62,089 bases of DNA from Flagellimonas sp. 389 (GTDB lineage: Bacteria > Bacteroidota > Bacteroidia > Flavobacteriales > Flavobacteriaceae). Position numbers and translations under genes: made by a program. The stretch lies in assembly GCF_018449435.1 (NCBI RefSeq), contig NZ_JAHCMU010000024.1, positions 1 through 62,089 on the forward strand, written 5' to 3'. The notes below the pieces were generated by a model, which was given only the letters and a program-made list of their open reading frames with translations, had not been told where the DNA came from and ran no database searches. Shown here one piece after another: positions 1 through 9,961 of the stretch (positions are counted from its first letter, which is position 1; each line of letters starts with the position of its first letter).

Positions 1-597
1 CAGCTGACCGATGCACAGGTGGCTACGGCCGTGAACGCGGAGTTCCCAAACCTCGATACCGATGCTACCGATGACTTCTCCGGAAGCTTCAACGACCTTA
101 CCGATGTACCAGCAGGACTTGACGATGGCGATGACAATACCACCACCAACTTAGTCCAAGACCTCACAACGGGAACTATCACCTATACCAACGAAGAAGC
201 TACAGATCAAACAGCGAACACTGTTGGTACTGAAGCGAACAATCAAATCTCTGTTGGGGCAAATGGTGGAGCGTTCTATGTAAGCCCAATCAAAGCTTTT
301 GGAAAGGTATCATCGGGCGGAGGCCTTGTTAATGGAACTACCGGAGTCACTGTAACCAAATTGAGTGGAAATGGGTATTATAGAGTGAATCTTCCTGCTG
401 GATTGGTAGGAGGTGCGGACTATATCATTCAATTGGCGCAACCAAGCCGAGACGGCTTGGGCAATGACGACCCTGGTATTTCATACCGAAATCAAACTGC
501 TTCAAGTTTTGAAGTCATTATAGGTGATAATGACAATGGAGGTTCTGATAGAAATCGTTTCAACTCAGAATTTATGTTTACTGTTTTAGATCTATAA
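1..597 (+). CDS. C-terminal part of a repeat-rich secreted surface protein (5' truncated)
   Basis: The reading frame is open from base 1, so the window starts inside a longer gene; about 198 residues are visible and a GTG at 19 is not the real start. The first 50 residues are Asp/Thr-rich with the phrase FNDLTDVPAGLDDGDD, which looks like one unit of the tandem repeats found in large flavobacterial surface proteins. A Gly/Asn-rich globular end follows and stops with FMFTVLDL. No T9SS sorting domain is visible, so anchoring is unknown. The next gene starts 9 bases downstream and is also exported. The early part is more GC-rich and repetitive than its surroundings. A surface or adhesin-like role is inference; I recognise no enzyme domain. 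Confidence 0.6.
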   Translation, partial: QLTDAQVATAVNAEFPNLDTDATDDFSGSFNDLTDVPAGLDDGDDNTTTNLVQDLTTGTITYTNEEATDQTANTVGTEANNQISVGANGGAFYVSPIKAFGKVSSGGGLVNGTTGVTVTKLSGNGYYRVNLPAGLVGGADYIIQLAQPSRDGLGNDDPGISYRNQTASSFEVIIGDNDNGGSDRNRFNSEFMFTVLDL

Positions 598-606
598 TCC
601 AACCAG

Positions 607-1257
607 ATGAAAAGAATTAGTATTGCAATTTCATTGTTTTCGTTTCTTACGGCGGTAGCACAAACACCAACCGCAGGTGATCTGGTTGGCATACACAATG
701 TTACAACCTTAGAGATGAATTCAATTGCCAACCCTATAGAAGGTTCCATGGTTTTCAATACAACCACAAGAAGTATGCATTTTTATAGTAATGCAGTTTG
801 GGTAGAAATCCCCAATGTGGCCAACGTTTACGTAGGTGCTTTTCAAATAACGGGCACAGGCAATCAAGTTATAAATGGCCTACCCTTTGAACCAAGCAGT
901 ATAACATTTTCGGCAAATGCCAATGTGGAAAGCTTCAATTTAAACTCAGATAATGCAGTAGGCAACAATAATGGTGGTATCGCAAACTCTTTCGGCTCGA
1001 TGAACGGCTTTGCCAGAAACGATAACGGCAGTATCACCGAACAGGTAATCTATGTCGGTGGAAGTGGAAACTCCATTAATGATATTTCAAGATATGCATC
1101 AAATTCGCACTGCATTGGTTTGCGGTATGGAAATCAAAATGGAGATAATTTAGGGATAACTTCTGCTAGCGTTACCAGTTTTAATACAGATGGGTTTACC
1201 GTAAACACGGATAGTTTTGCTGATGGTATCGTAGTTTTATTTCAAGCTTATAGATAA
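607..1257 (+). CDS. Small exported protein of unknown function
   Basis: This 216-residue protein has a clear Sec signal peptide (positively charged MKR, hydrophobic core, Ala-x-Ala-Gln near residue 19). The mature part is rich in Asn, Ser and Gly, has almost no Cys and ends in VLFQAYR, an ending typical of beta-sandwich tail- or adhesin-like domains in Flavobacteriia. It lies between the end of a repeat surface protein and a T9SS cargo, with gaps of 9 and 3 bases, so the three are probably co-transcribed and may form one surface structure. The function is unknown; the structural reading is inference from composition and neighbours. Confidence 0.6.
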   Translation: MKRISIAISLFSFLTAVAQTPTAGDLVGIHNVTTLEMNSIANPIEGSMVFNTTTRSMHFYSNAVWVEIPNVANVYVGAFQITGTGNQVINGLPFEPSSITFSANANVESFNLNSDNAVGNNNGGIANSFGSMNGFARNDNGSITEQVIYVGGSGNSINDISRYASNSHCIGLRYGNQNGDNLGITSASVTSFNTDGFTVNTDSFADGIVVLFQAYR

Positions 1258-1260
1258 AAG

Positions 1261-2433
1261 ATGATTGAAAAATATCAACATACAAAATATCACGTCTTTG
1301 GATTGGTTCTGATTTTGACCAACATTGCTTTGGGGCAAGATGCAGTTCAAAATTTTGGGAATCTTCAGTTTCACAACACCGCTTCGGTAGGTTTTCATAT
1401 TGACCTTATCGATAATGGTACTTTTGACCAAAACTTAGGCCTTACCGGTTTCTACAGTCCGAATCAACTTACTGTTTCTGGAACTTCAAACCCCATTTTC
1501 AATGATGTTGAGATTGTGACTGAAAATGGATTGGTATTGAATACCTGGATAGGAATTACCAACAACGCAAATTTTATTGTAGGGGATGTTATTACCTCCA
1601 AAACCGATTCTGGTACGTATTTAAATTTTATTGATACCGCTTTCTTTACCGGCACAGGGAATGAAACCCACGTTAACGGATATGCAGGAGCCACTAATAA
1701 AGAGTTGATTACGTTTCCTGTTGGCGATGGGCAACGGGTAAGGCATCTTACCCTTACCTCTAGTGCTATTAATGATTTGGCAAAATGTGCCTATTTTTTT
1801 GAAGACCCTAACAACCCATCATCCTTGACAGGACAGTTCAATACAGAAAACAAGGAATTTGAAGACTTACAAGTAAGTAATTTTGAATTTTGGAAGTTGG
1901 AAAGCAATCAACCCTCTGTTGTTACTTTGGCTTGGGACAGTAATAGTAACGCCCCATCATTCGCAGATTCTACAGAAGATTTGATTGTCGTGGGATGGAA
2001 CAGTACTGAAAATCGATGGGAAAGTCTTGGAAATACCGGAGTTACCGGAAATTTAACTACAGGTATTATTTCTTCTGAAACCTTTGTCCCCGATGATTAT
2101 GAAATAATTACATTGGGCGGAAACGAATTGCTTGAGCCCTTCAGTGTATTAGAGCTCGACAACTATTTTTTAACACCAAACAATGATGGTATCAATGATT
2201 TTCTAGAGATAGAGGGTATTGAAAATTTTCCAAACAATTATCTGAAAATCTATAACCGATACGGTATTTTGGTGTATTCAAAATTGAATTATTTCAATGA
2301 ATTTAATGGTATTTCCAACCAAAACACGGTTATACGAAGAGATGCCAGTTTAGCATCGGGAATCTATTTCTATATTCTCACCGTTACCGATACGAAACAA
2401 AAATACCAAGGCTACATGTACATTTCGGAATAA
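1261..2433 (+). CDS. T9SS type B sorting domain (gliding-motility C-terminal) protein
   Basis: This 390-residue protein has an N-terminal hydrophobic stretch after a rather long polar start (about residues 10-25), probably a signal peptide. The last 90 residues are the type B type IX secretion sorting domain: they begin with YFLTPNNDGINDF, pass through an IYNRYG motif and end with a SGIYFYIL strand and YQGYMYISE. Proteins with this tail are exported across the outer membrane by the T9SS. The central part has no recognised catalytic domain. It starts 3 bases after the previous gene. Plug (18438) and PorT (42859), parts of the same secretion system, are also in the window. The substrate or partner is unknown. 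Confidence 0.85.
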   Translation: MIEKYQHTKYHVFGLVLILTNIALGQDAVQNFGNLQFHNTASVGFHIDLIDNGTFDQNLGLTGFYSPNQLTVSGTSNPIFNDVEIVTENGLVLNTWIGITNNANFIVGDVITSKTDSGTYLNFIDTAFFTGTGNETHVNGYAGATNKELITFPVGDGQRVRHLTLTSSAINDLAKCAYFFEDPNNPSSLTGQFNTENKEFEDLQVSNFEFWKLESNQPSVVTLAWDSNSNAPSFADSTEDLIVVGWNSTENRWESLGNTGVTGNLTTGIISSETFVPDDYEIITLGGNELLEPFSVLELDNYFLTPNNDGINDFLEIEGIENFPNNYLKIYNRYGILVYSKLNYFNEFNGISNQNTVIRRDASLASGIYFYILTVTDTKQKYQGYMYISE

Positions 2434-2511
2434 GTGTTCCACATAAAAAACCATAGCTCGGCATCCCAATAGAATAAAAAAACTCCTTAAATTGTCAATC
2501 AAATCAATTCC

Positions 2512-3246
2512 ATGAATAGAAGAAGTTTCATTAAAAAAACATCGATTTCGTCCTTGGCATGCACGTTACCAACCATTATGCCTATGTTTCAAGATAAGGA
2601 GTATTCTACATTGGAATTGATGGGAAAGGAAAAAATCCAGCTTTTTGGTCAAGGGATTAATTTGAGAGAAGCGGCGTTTGAGGCTTTTACTAAAATGAAG
2701 CGTGCAGCTTTTACCGCTGGATTCGATATTAAAATGGTCTCCAGCTACCGAGATTTTTATAGGCAAGAAGGTATATGGGAACGAAAGTATTTACGCTACA
2801 CGGAAGATGATGGAATGCAACCCATGGATGCCATTGATAAGATTATAGAATATTCCACTATACCTGGAACCAGCAGACACCATTGGGGAACAGATATTGA
2901 TATTATTGATGGAAATGCCAAGAATACCGGCGATGTTCTTGTTCCTGAAAAGTTTGAAGCAGGAGGGCCTTTTGAAGATTTTAAACTATGGTTGGACGAA
3001 AATTCGGAAAAATACGATTTTCATCTTGTCTATACGGATGAGCCAAAACGTAGAGGTTTTAAATATGAGCCATGGCACTACAGTTATGCGCCAATTTCCA
3101 TATCCATGTTGAAAGCTTTCAGAAAAGTAAACATTATGAAATTGCTTCAAACAGAAGAGTTTTACGGAGCTGAACATTTTACGACCGGGTTTCTACGAAC
3201 CTACATACAAAATAACATTCTCGATATCAACCGCAATCTATTGTAG
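2512..3246 (+). CDS. Tat-exported M15-family D-alanyl-D-alanine carboxypeptidase
   Basis: This 244-residue protein belongs to the VanY/DacB-type M15B peptidases, which trim D-Ala from peptidoglycan peptides. The N-terminus NRRSFIKK followed by a hydrophobic stretch is a twin-arginine signal. The substrate motif SSYRD (about 77-81), the zinc motif S-x-H...G-x-x-x-D (Ser121, His123, Asp130) and the ExxH motif (Glu186, His189) are all present, so it should be active in the periplasm. It stands alone, 78 bases after the previous gene, with an M48 peptidase 41 bases downstream. The family call is firm; whether the target is D-Ala-D-Ala or another peptide is not shown. Confidence 0.85.
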   Translation: MNRRSFIKKTSISSLACTLPTIMPMFQDKEYSTLELMGKEKIQLFGQGINLREAAFEAFTKMKRAAFTAGFDIKMVSSYRDFYRQEGIWERKYLRYTEDDGMQPMDAIDKIIEYSTIPGTSRHHWGTDIDIIDGNAKNTGDVLVPEKFEAGGPFEDFKLWLDENSEKYDFHLVYTDEPKRRGFKYEPWHYSYAPISISMLKAFRKVNIMKLLQTEEFYGAEHFTTGFLRTYIQNNILDINRNLL

Positions 3247-3287
3247 GTCAATTTTTTGTATCTTCCATTTCCAAGAATAATTCTACC

Positions 3288-4052
3288 ATGAGAAGAGGAA
3301 GTTGGAAAATTCGCATATTCATTGGACTTGTCATAGTTGCCTTTGCTTTTTTTAAGCGATGCAATAACAAACAGGAAAATCCATACACGGGTCGGATACA
3401 GAATATAAATATGACCGCTGATCAAGAAATTGCCATAGGGCTGGAAAGTGCCCCTCAAATGGCACAGCAACACGGCGGACTATACCCTGATGAACGAATG
3501 CAATCCTTGGTAGACGCCGTTGGTAAAAAATTGGTTAACAATAGTATCGCTCGAGAAACACCCTATGCGTACGACTTCCATCTTTTAGCGGATGACAGAA
3601 CAATAAATGCCTTTGCCTTACCAGGAGGCCAGTGTTTTATAACCTATGCCTTGTTTTCACAGTTGACAGAAGCACAGTTAGCTGGCGTGCTTGGACATGA
3701 AATCGGTCATGTGATAGGAAGACATTCGGCCGAACGTATTGCTGAGAGCAACTTTTGGCAAACCTTGGCCACAGGGGCCTCTGTTGGTGGTGATATGGGA
3801 GCTCTGGTAAGTGGAATAGGCCAAAATACCTTGTTAAAAAATGGAAGGGGAGATGAGCTGGAAAGTGACGAACTTGGTGTCTTATTTATGATTCAAGCTG
3901 GTTATGACCCAAATGAAATGATAAAGGTCATGGATATATTAAAAGCTGCAGGTGGTCCTAACAGAACCCCAGAGTTTCAAAGTACCCATCCAGACCCTGA
4001 GAATAGGATTGAGAAAATCAAAGAAGCCATCGAAAAATATTCCGGTCGATAG
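3288..4052 (+). CDS. M48-family membrane or periplasmic metallopeptidase
   Basis: This 254-residue zinc protease resembles the periplasmic quality-control proteases LoiP/BepA. An N-terminal membrane segment (about residues 8-23) ends at a Cys (residue 25), so it may be a lipoprotein or a signal-anchored protein; the lipobox is poor. The zinc motif HEIGH is at 137-141 and the third ligand is in the ELESD motif near Glu192, where family members have ExxxD. The C-terminal STHPDPENRI motif is also typical of the family. There are no TPR repeats as in BepA, so it is the short form. The peptidase call is firm; the role in outer-membrane protein turnover is inferred from the family. Confidence 0.88.
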   Translation: MRRGSWKIRIFIGLVIVAFAFFKRCNNKQENPYTGRIQNINMTADQEIAIGLESAPQMAQQHGGLYPDERMQSLVDAVGKKLVNNSIARETPYAYDFHLLADDRTINAFALPGGQCFITYALFSQLTEAQLAGVLGHEIGHVIGRHSAERIAESNFWQTLATGASVGGDMGALVSGIGQNTLLKNGRGDELESDELGVLFMIQAGYDPNEMIKVMDILKAAGGPNRTPEFQSTHPDPENRIEKIKEAIEKYSGR

Positions 4053-4102
4053 ATTTGGTACGTTCATCGATAATAACTTCGTATTCGCCAGTTTTGATTA
4101 CC

Positions 4103-4132
4103 TTTGGGTGACCCCAAATCAAAATACCTTTT
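4103..4132 (+). promoter_or_regulatory. Possible Bacteroidota promoter for the small membrane-protein gene
   Basis: TTTG at 4103-4106 and TACCTTTT at 4125-4132, 18 bases apart, resemble the -33 TTTG and -7 TAnnTTTG elements, with the last base of the -7 box altered. This would place the transcript start near 4138, about 30 bases before the ATG at 4168. Confidence 0.3.
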
Positions 4133-4167
4133 CTTGACCCATTTGTGTTAGCTAACGAGAAGAACAC

Positions 4168-4335
4168 ATGGGAACACTATTACATTTTAAAAGTCTGTAC
4201 GCAGAAGCGTTCGATGACTGCAAGCCGAGCTTTGTAGTCGTCCTGCTCAAAGGATACGCTATATTTTGTGCAATATTATTAGCTATGGCAGTATATGCAT
4301 TTTTATATAGGGCATTTACAGGATTTGAGTTTTAA
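4168..4335 (+). CDS. Small membrane protein, 55 residues (resembles DUF6747-type proteins)
   Basis: ATG at 4168 opens a 55-residue frame ending at TAA 4333-4335. It encodes a short amphipathic N-terminus (MGTLLHFKSLYAEAF), then a lone hydrophobic helix at about residues 30-48, and ends TGFEF. Small single-span proteins with this layout (tyrosine-Glu-Ala-Phe near residue 11-15, AVYAFLYR in the helix, TGF at the end) are common in Flavobacteriaceae; I recall them as DUF6747 but cannot confirm this. It is preceded by a possible promoter and followed by a strong terminator, which supports a real single-gene transcript. The function is unknown. Confidence 0.6.
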   Translation: MGTLLHFKSLYAEAFDDCKPSFVVVLLKGYAIFCAILLAMAVYAFLYRAFTGFEF

Positions 4336-4381
4336 AGAATTTGTTTACTCTTTTACATGAACACTATTAAAGTAGATGAAC

Positions 4382-4411
4382 AAAAAAGCCCATCATTAGA
4401 TGGGCTTTTTG
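4382..4411. terminator. Bidirectional rho-independent terminator
   Basis: The arms AAAAAGCCCATC and GATGGGCTTTTT flank the loop ATTA. The hairpin has an A run on one side and a T run on the other, so it can stop the plus-strand small gene and the convergent minus-strand ankyrin gene. Confidence 0.85.
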
Positions 4412-4431
4412 CTTGAAGAATAAACTCCCTT

Positions 4432-4824
4432 TTATTTTTTCATAGCTAATTTAAGTACTTCCAAAACTTCTGTAGCACTTGACAATTCTGCGTGTTTCTT
4501 GACAGAGTATCCTTTATCACAACGCTTCTTTAAATTTGCTCCGTTGGAAATCAATAGTTCCATAATTTCAGGTTTGTTGTAACGGGCTGCATAATGGATA
4601 GGTGCCATTCCCAAAGATTTTTGATTAACATCCTCTCCTAGCTCAATTAATTTTTTTACTGTATCCAAATCACCTTGCACTATAGCTTTACAAAAAGAGC
4701 TAAGGTTTACAGAAGCAATTGAAGAAACAAAAATAGGTTCTGGAGTTGATGTTGATGAATTGGCACTAACGCCTGCAACCACAAACAAACATGCTGCGGC
4801 TACTGTTACGATTGTTTTTTTCAT
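4432..4824 (-). CDS. Exported ankyrin-repeat protein
   Basis: This 130-residue protein starts with a Sec signal peptide (MKKTIVTVAAACLFVVAGVSANS). From about residue 45 it carries ankyrin repeats: ...AIVQGDLDTVKKLIELGEDVNQ, then MAPIHYAARYNKPEIMELLISNGANL, then a partial third repeat. Ankyrin repeats bind proteins, so a periplasmic protein-binding role is likely, but no partner is shown. It is alone on the minus strand between the shared terminator and the divergent gpmI gene. Confidence 0.8.
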   Translation of the reverse strand: MKKTIVTVAAACLFVVAGVSANSSTSTPEPIFVSSIASVNLSSFCKAIVQGDLDTVKKLIELGEDVNQKSLGMAPIHYAARYNKPEIMELLISNGANLKKRCDKGYSVKKHAELSSATEVLEVLKLAMKK

Positions 4825-5007
4825 GATGAATAATTTTTTGATTTATGAATTAAATTACACTAACAAGACTGTAATTTTTTCAAAATGTTACAGGATTATC
4901 ATTTTCATAACAAAATTTTAACGATTCCGCTTTTTTGAATTCAATTAATTAACAAATCAATTGGGTAGAAAATATCAAAAAAACTAGGGCATCAAACCGA
5001 ATCATTT

Positions 5008-5015
5008 TACTTTTG
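5008..5015 (+). promoter_or_regulatory. -7 box of the gpmI promoter
   Basis: TACTTTTG fits the Bacteroidota -7 consensus TAnnTTTG and lies 20 bases before the gpmI ATG. No good -33 TTTG is visible at the usual distance. Confidence 0.45.
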
Positions 5016-5034
5016 AGATAGAAACCAATACACA

Positions 5035-6552
5035 ATGAACAAAAAGGTAATCCTAATGATTTTGGATGGCTGGGGGAAATCTCCAGACCCCAAAATTTCC
5101 GCAGTAGATCAAGCAAATACTCCATTTATTGACTCACTTTACACCAAATACCCCAACGCCAATTTATTGACAGATGGAATGAACGTTGGACTTCCTGAAG
5201 GACAGATGGGAAATAGTGAAGTAGGACACATGAACCTTGGTGCCGGAAGAATTGTATACCAAGATTTAGCAAAAATCAATAAAGCGGTCAAAGAAAACAC
5301 ACTAAAAGACGAACCGGTTCTAAAAAAGGCCTTTGAATATGCCAAATCCAACAACAAAGCTGTACACTTTTTGGGCTTGGTCAGTAATGGTGGTGTACAC
5401 AGCCATATTGATCATTTAAAAGCACTTATTGAGGCAAGTGAAATCAATGGTGTAACTAAATCCTATATTCACGCATTTACAGATGGTAGGGATGTTGATC
5501 CAAAAAGTGGTAAAATATTTTTGGAAGACCTCACAAATTTCTGTTCCAATAAAAACACAAAACTGGCAACCGTCATTGGCAGGTATTATGCCATGGACCG
5601 GGATAAAAGATGGGAGCGGGTAAAATTGGCATATGATGTTTTGGTGAACAGTATAGGAGAAAGAACACAGGATATTTCGCAAGCCATGCAAAAAAGCTAT
5701 GATGATGGCATCACCGATGAGTTTATTAAACCCTTGATTTTAACAGATGCCGAAAATAACGCTTTGGGGAAAGTTGAAAAAGATGATGTTATCGTCTTTT
5801 TTAATTTCAGAACAGATCGCGGACGAGAACTTACCCAAGTGCTGAGCCAAGAGGATTTTCCTGAACAAAGCATGCAAAAACTGGACTTGTACTATGTGAC
5901 CATGACCAATTATGACGATTCGTTCAAAGGAATCAAGGTAGTGTATGACAAAGAAAACATTAAGGATACCTTGGGAGAAGTTTTGGCCAAACAAGGAAAA
6001 AAACAAATACGTATTGCCGAAACCGAGAAATATCCGCATGTAACATTCTTTTTCAACGGTGGACGGGAAGAACCTTTTGATGGGGAAAGCCGTATACTTT
6101 GTCCATCCCCAAAAGTCGCCACGTATGATTTAAAACCAGAAATGAGCGCCTACGAAATTCGTGATAAAATTATTCCCCAATTAGAAAAAGAGGAAGCCAA
6201 TTTTGTTTGCTTAAACTTTGCCAACCCAGACATGGTAGGGCATACCGGCATTATGGAAGCGGCAATAAAAGCTTGTGAAACTGTAGACGAATGTGCCAAG
6301 TATGTCATTACCGCCGGTTTAGAACATGGATATTCCACTATTGTCATTGCCGATCATGGAAACTGTGACACCATGGTAAACCCCGATGGTAGTCCAAACA
6401 CGGCACATACTACAAACCCTGTTCCGCTGATTTTAGTGGATACGGAAATTACAGAAATCCAAGATGGTGTATTAGGCGATCTGGCTCCGACCATTCTCCA
6501 CATGATGGGTGTACAACAACCAGATTTGATGACGCAAAAATCGTTGGTCTAA
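5035..6552 (+). CDS. gpmI: 2,3-bisphosphoglycerate-independent phosphoglycerate mutase
   Basis: This enzyme interconverts 3- and 2-phosphoglycerate in glycolysis and gluconeogenesis in the cytoplasm, using two Mn2+ ions and a phosphoserine intermediate. The 505-residue length is normal. The N-terminal DGWG motif supplies the metal ligand Asp11, and MGNSEVGH holds the catalytic Ser61. The C-terminal metal motifs NPDMVGHTG, IADHGNCD and NTAHTTN are intact. It lies 11 bases upstream of the GH97 glucosidase gene on the same strand, so the two may share a transcript. Confidence 0.97.
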   Translation: MNKKVILMILDGWGKSPDPKISAVDQANTPFIDSLYTKYPNANLLTDGMNVGLPEGQMGNSEVGHMNLGAGRIVYQDLAKINKAVKENTLKDEPVLKKAFEYAKSNNKAVHFLGLVSNGGVHSHIDHLKALIEASEINGVTKSYIHAFTDGRDVDPKSGKIFLEDLTNFCSNKNTKLATVIGRYYAMDRDKRWERVKLAYDVLVNSIGERTQDISQAMQKSYDDGITDEFIKPLILTDAENNALGKVEKDDVIVFFNFRTDRGRELTQVLSQEDFPEQSMQKLDLYYVTMTNYDDSFKGIKVVYDKENIKDTLGEVLAKQGKKQIRIAETEKYPHVTFFFNGGREEPFDGESRILCPSPKVATYDLKPEMSAYEIRDKIIPQLEKEEANFVCLNFANPDMVGHTGIMEAAIKACETVDECAKYVITAGLEHGYSTIVIADHGNCDTMVNPDGSPNTAHTTNPVPLILVDTEITEIQDGVLGDLAPTILHMMGVQQPDLMTQKSLV

Positions 6553-6560
6553 AAGCGTAA

Positions 6561-8696
<2,136 letters not shown>

Positions 8697-8740
8697 TATT
8701 CATATCGTTTTTGAAGATGGGTAGATTTTTGATTTCCATG

Positions 8741-8748
8741 TATCTTTG
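8741..8748 (+). promoter_or_regulatory. -7 box of the map promoter
   Basis: TATCTTTG matches TAnnTTTG and ends only 5 bases before the map ATG at 8754. A transcript from it would have almost no leader. TTTG tracts exist upstream (8710-8713, 8728-8731), but neither is at the usual spacing. Confidence 0.4.
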
Positions 8749-8753
8749 CATCC

Positions 8754-9569
8754 ATGGTAAAAATTAAAACTTCTGAAGAAATCGAATTAATGCGTGAAAG
8801 TGCATTGGTCGTTTCTAAAACCTTGGGTATGTTGGCTTCGGAAATAAAGCCTGGTGCAAATCCGTTAAAATTGGATAAAATGGCCGAGGATTTTATACGG
8901 GAGCAAGGTGCAACACCTGGTTTTTTGGGCATGTACGATTTTCCAAATACACTCAATTGGAGTCCGAACGCACAGGTTGTTCATGGCATTCCAGGTAACG
9001 AACCCTTAAAAGATGGAGATATTGTCTCGGTAGATTGTGGTGCTGTTAAAAACGGATTCTACGGGGACCATGCCTATACTTTTGAGGTAGGGGAAGTGGC
9101 GGAGGAAACCAAGAAGTTACTTAGAATAACAAAGGAATCCCTTTATATCGGAATTAAGGAATTTAAAGATGGAAATCGTGTAGGCGATGTAGGTTATGCC
9201 ATTCAAAATTATTGCGAAAATCATGACTATGGAATCGTTCGTGAACTGGTTGGTCATGGGCTTGGAAAAGAACTGCACGAAGACCCACAAATGCCAAACT
9301 ACGGAAAACGAGGCCGTGGAAAGAAGTTCGTCAATGGAATGGTGGTCGCTATAGAACCTATGGTCAATATGGGCACCAGAAGAATAAAGCAGCTTAAAGA
9401 TGGATGGACTATTTTAACAGCAGATGGTAAACCAAGTGCACACTTTGAACATGATGTAGCGCTTGTAGATGGAAAACCAGAACTACTTTCAACCTTCCAG
9501 TACATTTATGATGCCTTGGGAATTACCAGCAATGAAGAGGAGGAGTTTAGAAGACACGAATTTCACTAA
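8754..9569 (+). CDS. map: Type I methionine aminopeptidase
   Basis: This essential cytoplasmic enzyme removes the initiator methionine from nascent proteins. The 271-residue protein carries all five metal ligands of the pita-bread fold: Asp94 and Asp105 (SVDCG...YGDHA), His168 (GHGLG), Glu201 (EPMVN) and Glu232 (HFEHDVA). The tail after about residue 258 is polar and ends RRHEFH. The last codons and the stop (9567-9569) lie inside the left inverted repeat of the following GxxExxY cassette, so the natural C-terminus may have been replaced. It has its own -7 promoter box. Confidence 0.97.
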   Translation: MVKIKTSEEIELMRESALVVSKTLGMLASEIKPGANPLKLDKMAEDFIREQGATPGFLGMYDFPNTLNWSPNAQVVHGIPGNEPLKDGDIVSVDCGAVKNGFYGDHAYTFEVGEVAEETKKLLRITKESLYIGIKEFKDGNRVGDVGYAIQNYCENHDYGIVRELVGHGLGKELHEDPQMPNYGKRGRGKKFVNGMVVAIEPMVNMGTRRIKQLKDGWTILTADGKPSAHFEHDVALVDGKPELLSTFQYIYDALGITSNEEEEFRRHEFH

Positions 9570-9573
9570 TTTC
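9552..9573 (+). repeat. Left arm of the GxxExxY inverted repeat
   Basis: The 22 bases begin AGACACGAATTT and end ACTAATTTC. They are the reverse complement of 9967-9988 except for one base and overlap the last codons of map. Confidence 0.8.
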
Positions 9574-9580
9574 CCGAATC

Positions 9581-9958
9581 TTGTCTGACAAACTTATCTA
9601 TAAAGATGAATCTTATTTCGTAATAGGTTTATGCATGGATGTTCATAATGTATTGGGAAAAGGTTTTAGTGAATCGGTTTATGGAGATGCTCTAGAAATT
9701 GAACTGACTACCAACGGAGTGCCCTATAAAAAAGAAGTGAAGTACAGCATCAATTATAAAGGAAAAGTATTAAAGCATCAGTATTATGCTGATTTTGTAA
9801 TCGATAATAAAATAATCTTGGAACTTAAAGCTGTAGAAAGAATTTCAAGCGGACACATAAAGCAAACACTAAATTATTTAGCTGCTTCAAAAATGAAACT
9901 TGGCTTAATTGTAAATTTTGGAGAAGATAGTCTAGCGTATAAAAGAGTGTTGCTATAA
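9581..9958 (+). CDS. GxxExxY protein (PD-(D/E)xK-like nuclease fold family)
   Basis: The 125-residue protein carries the family signature G28-x-x-E31-x-x-Y34 (GKGFSESVY). Nuclease-like residues follow in order: Asp71 in YADFVID, then Glu81-x-Lys83 in LELKAV. This matches the PDDEXK_3 family of small, often multicopy proteins of unknown role. Translation would start at TTG 9581, because no upstream ATG exists in frame before residue 19; the start is therefore uncertain. It is the only gene within the 22-base inverted repeats and sits between two housekeeping genes. It could be a selfish nuclease, a DNA- or RNA-processing factor, or a regulator; its activity is untested. Confidence 0.8.
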   Translation: MSDKLIYKDESYFVIGLCMDVHNVLGKGFSESVYGDALEIELTTNGVPYKKEVKYSINYKGKVLKHQYYADFVIDNKIILELKAVERISSGHIKQTLNYLAASKMKLGLIVNFGEDSLAYKRVLL

Positions 9959-9961
9959 AGA

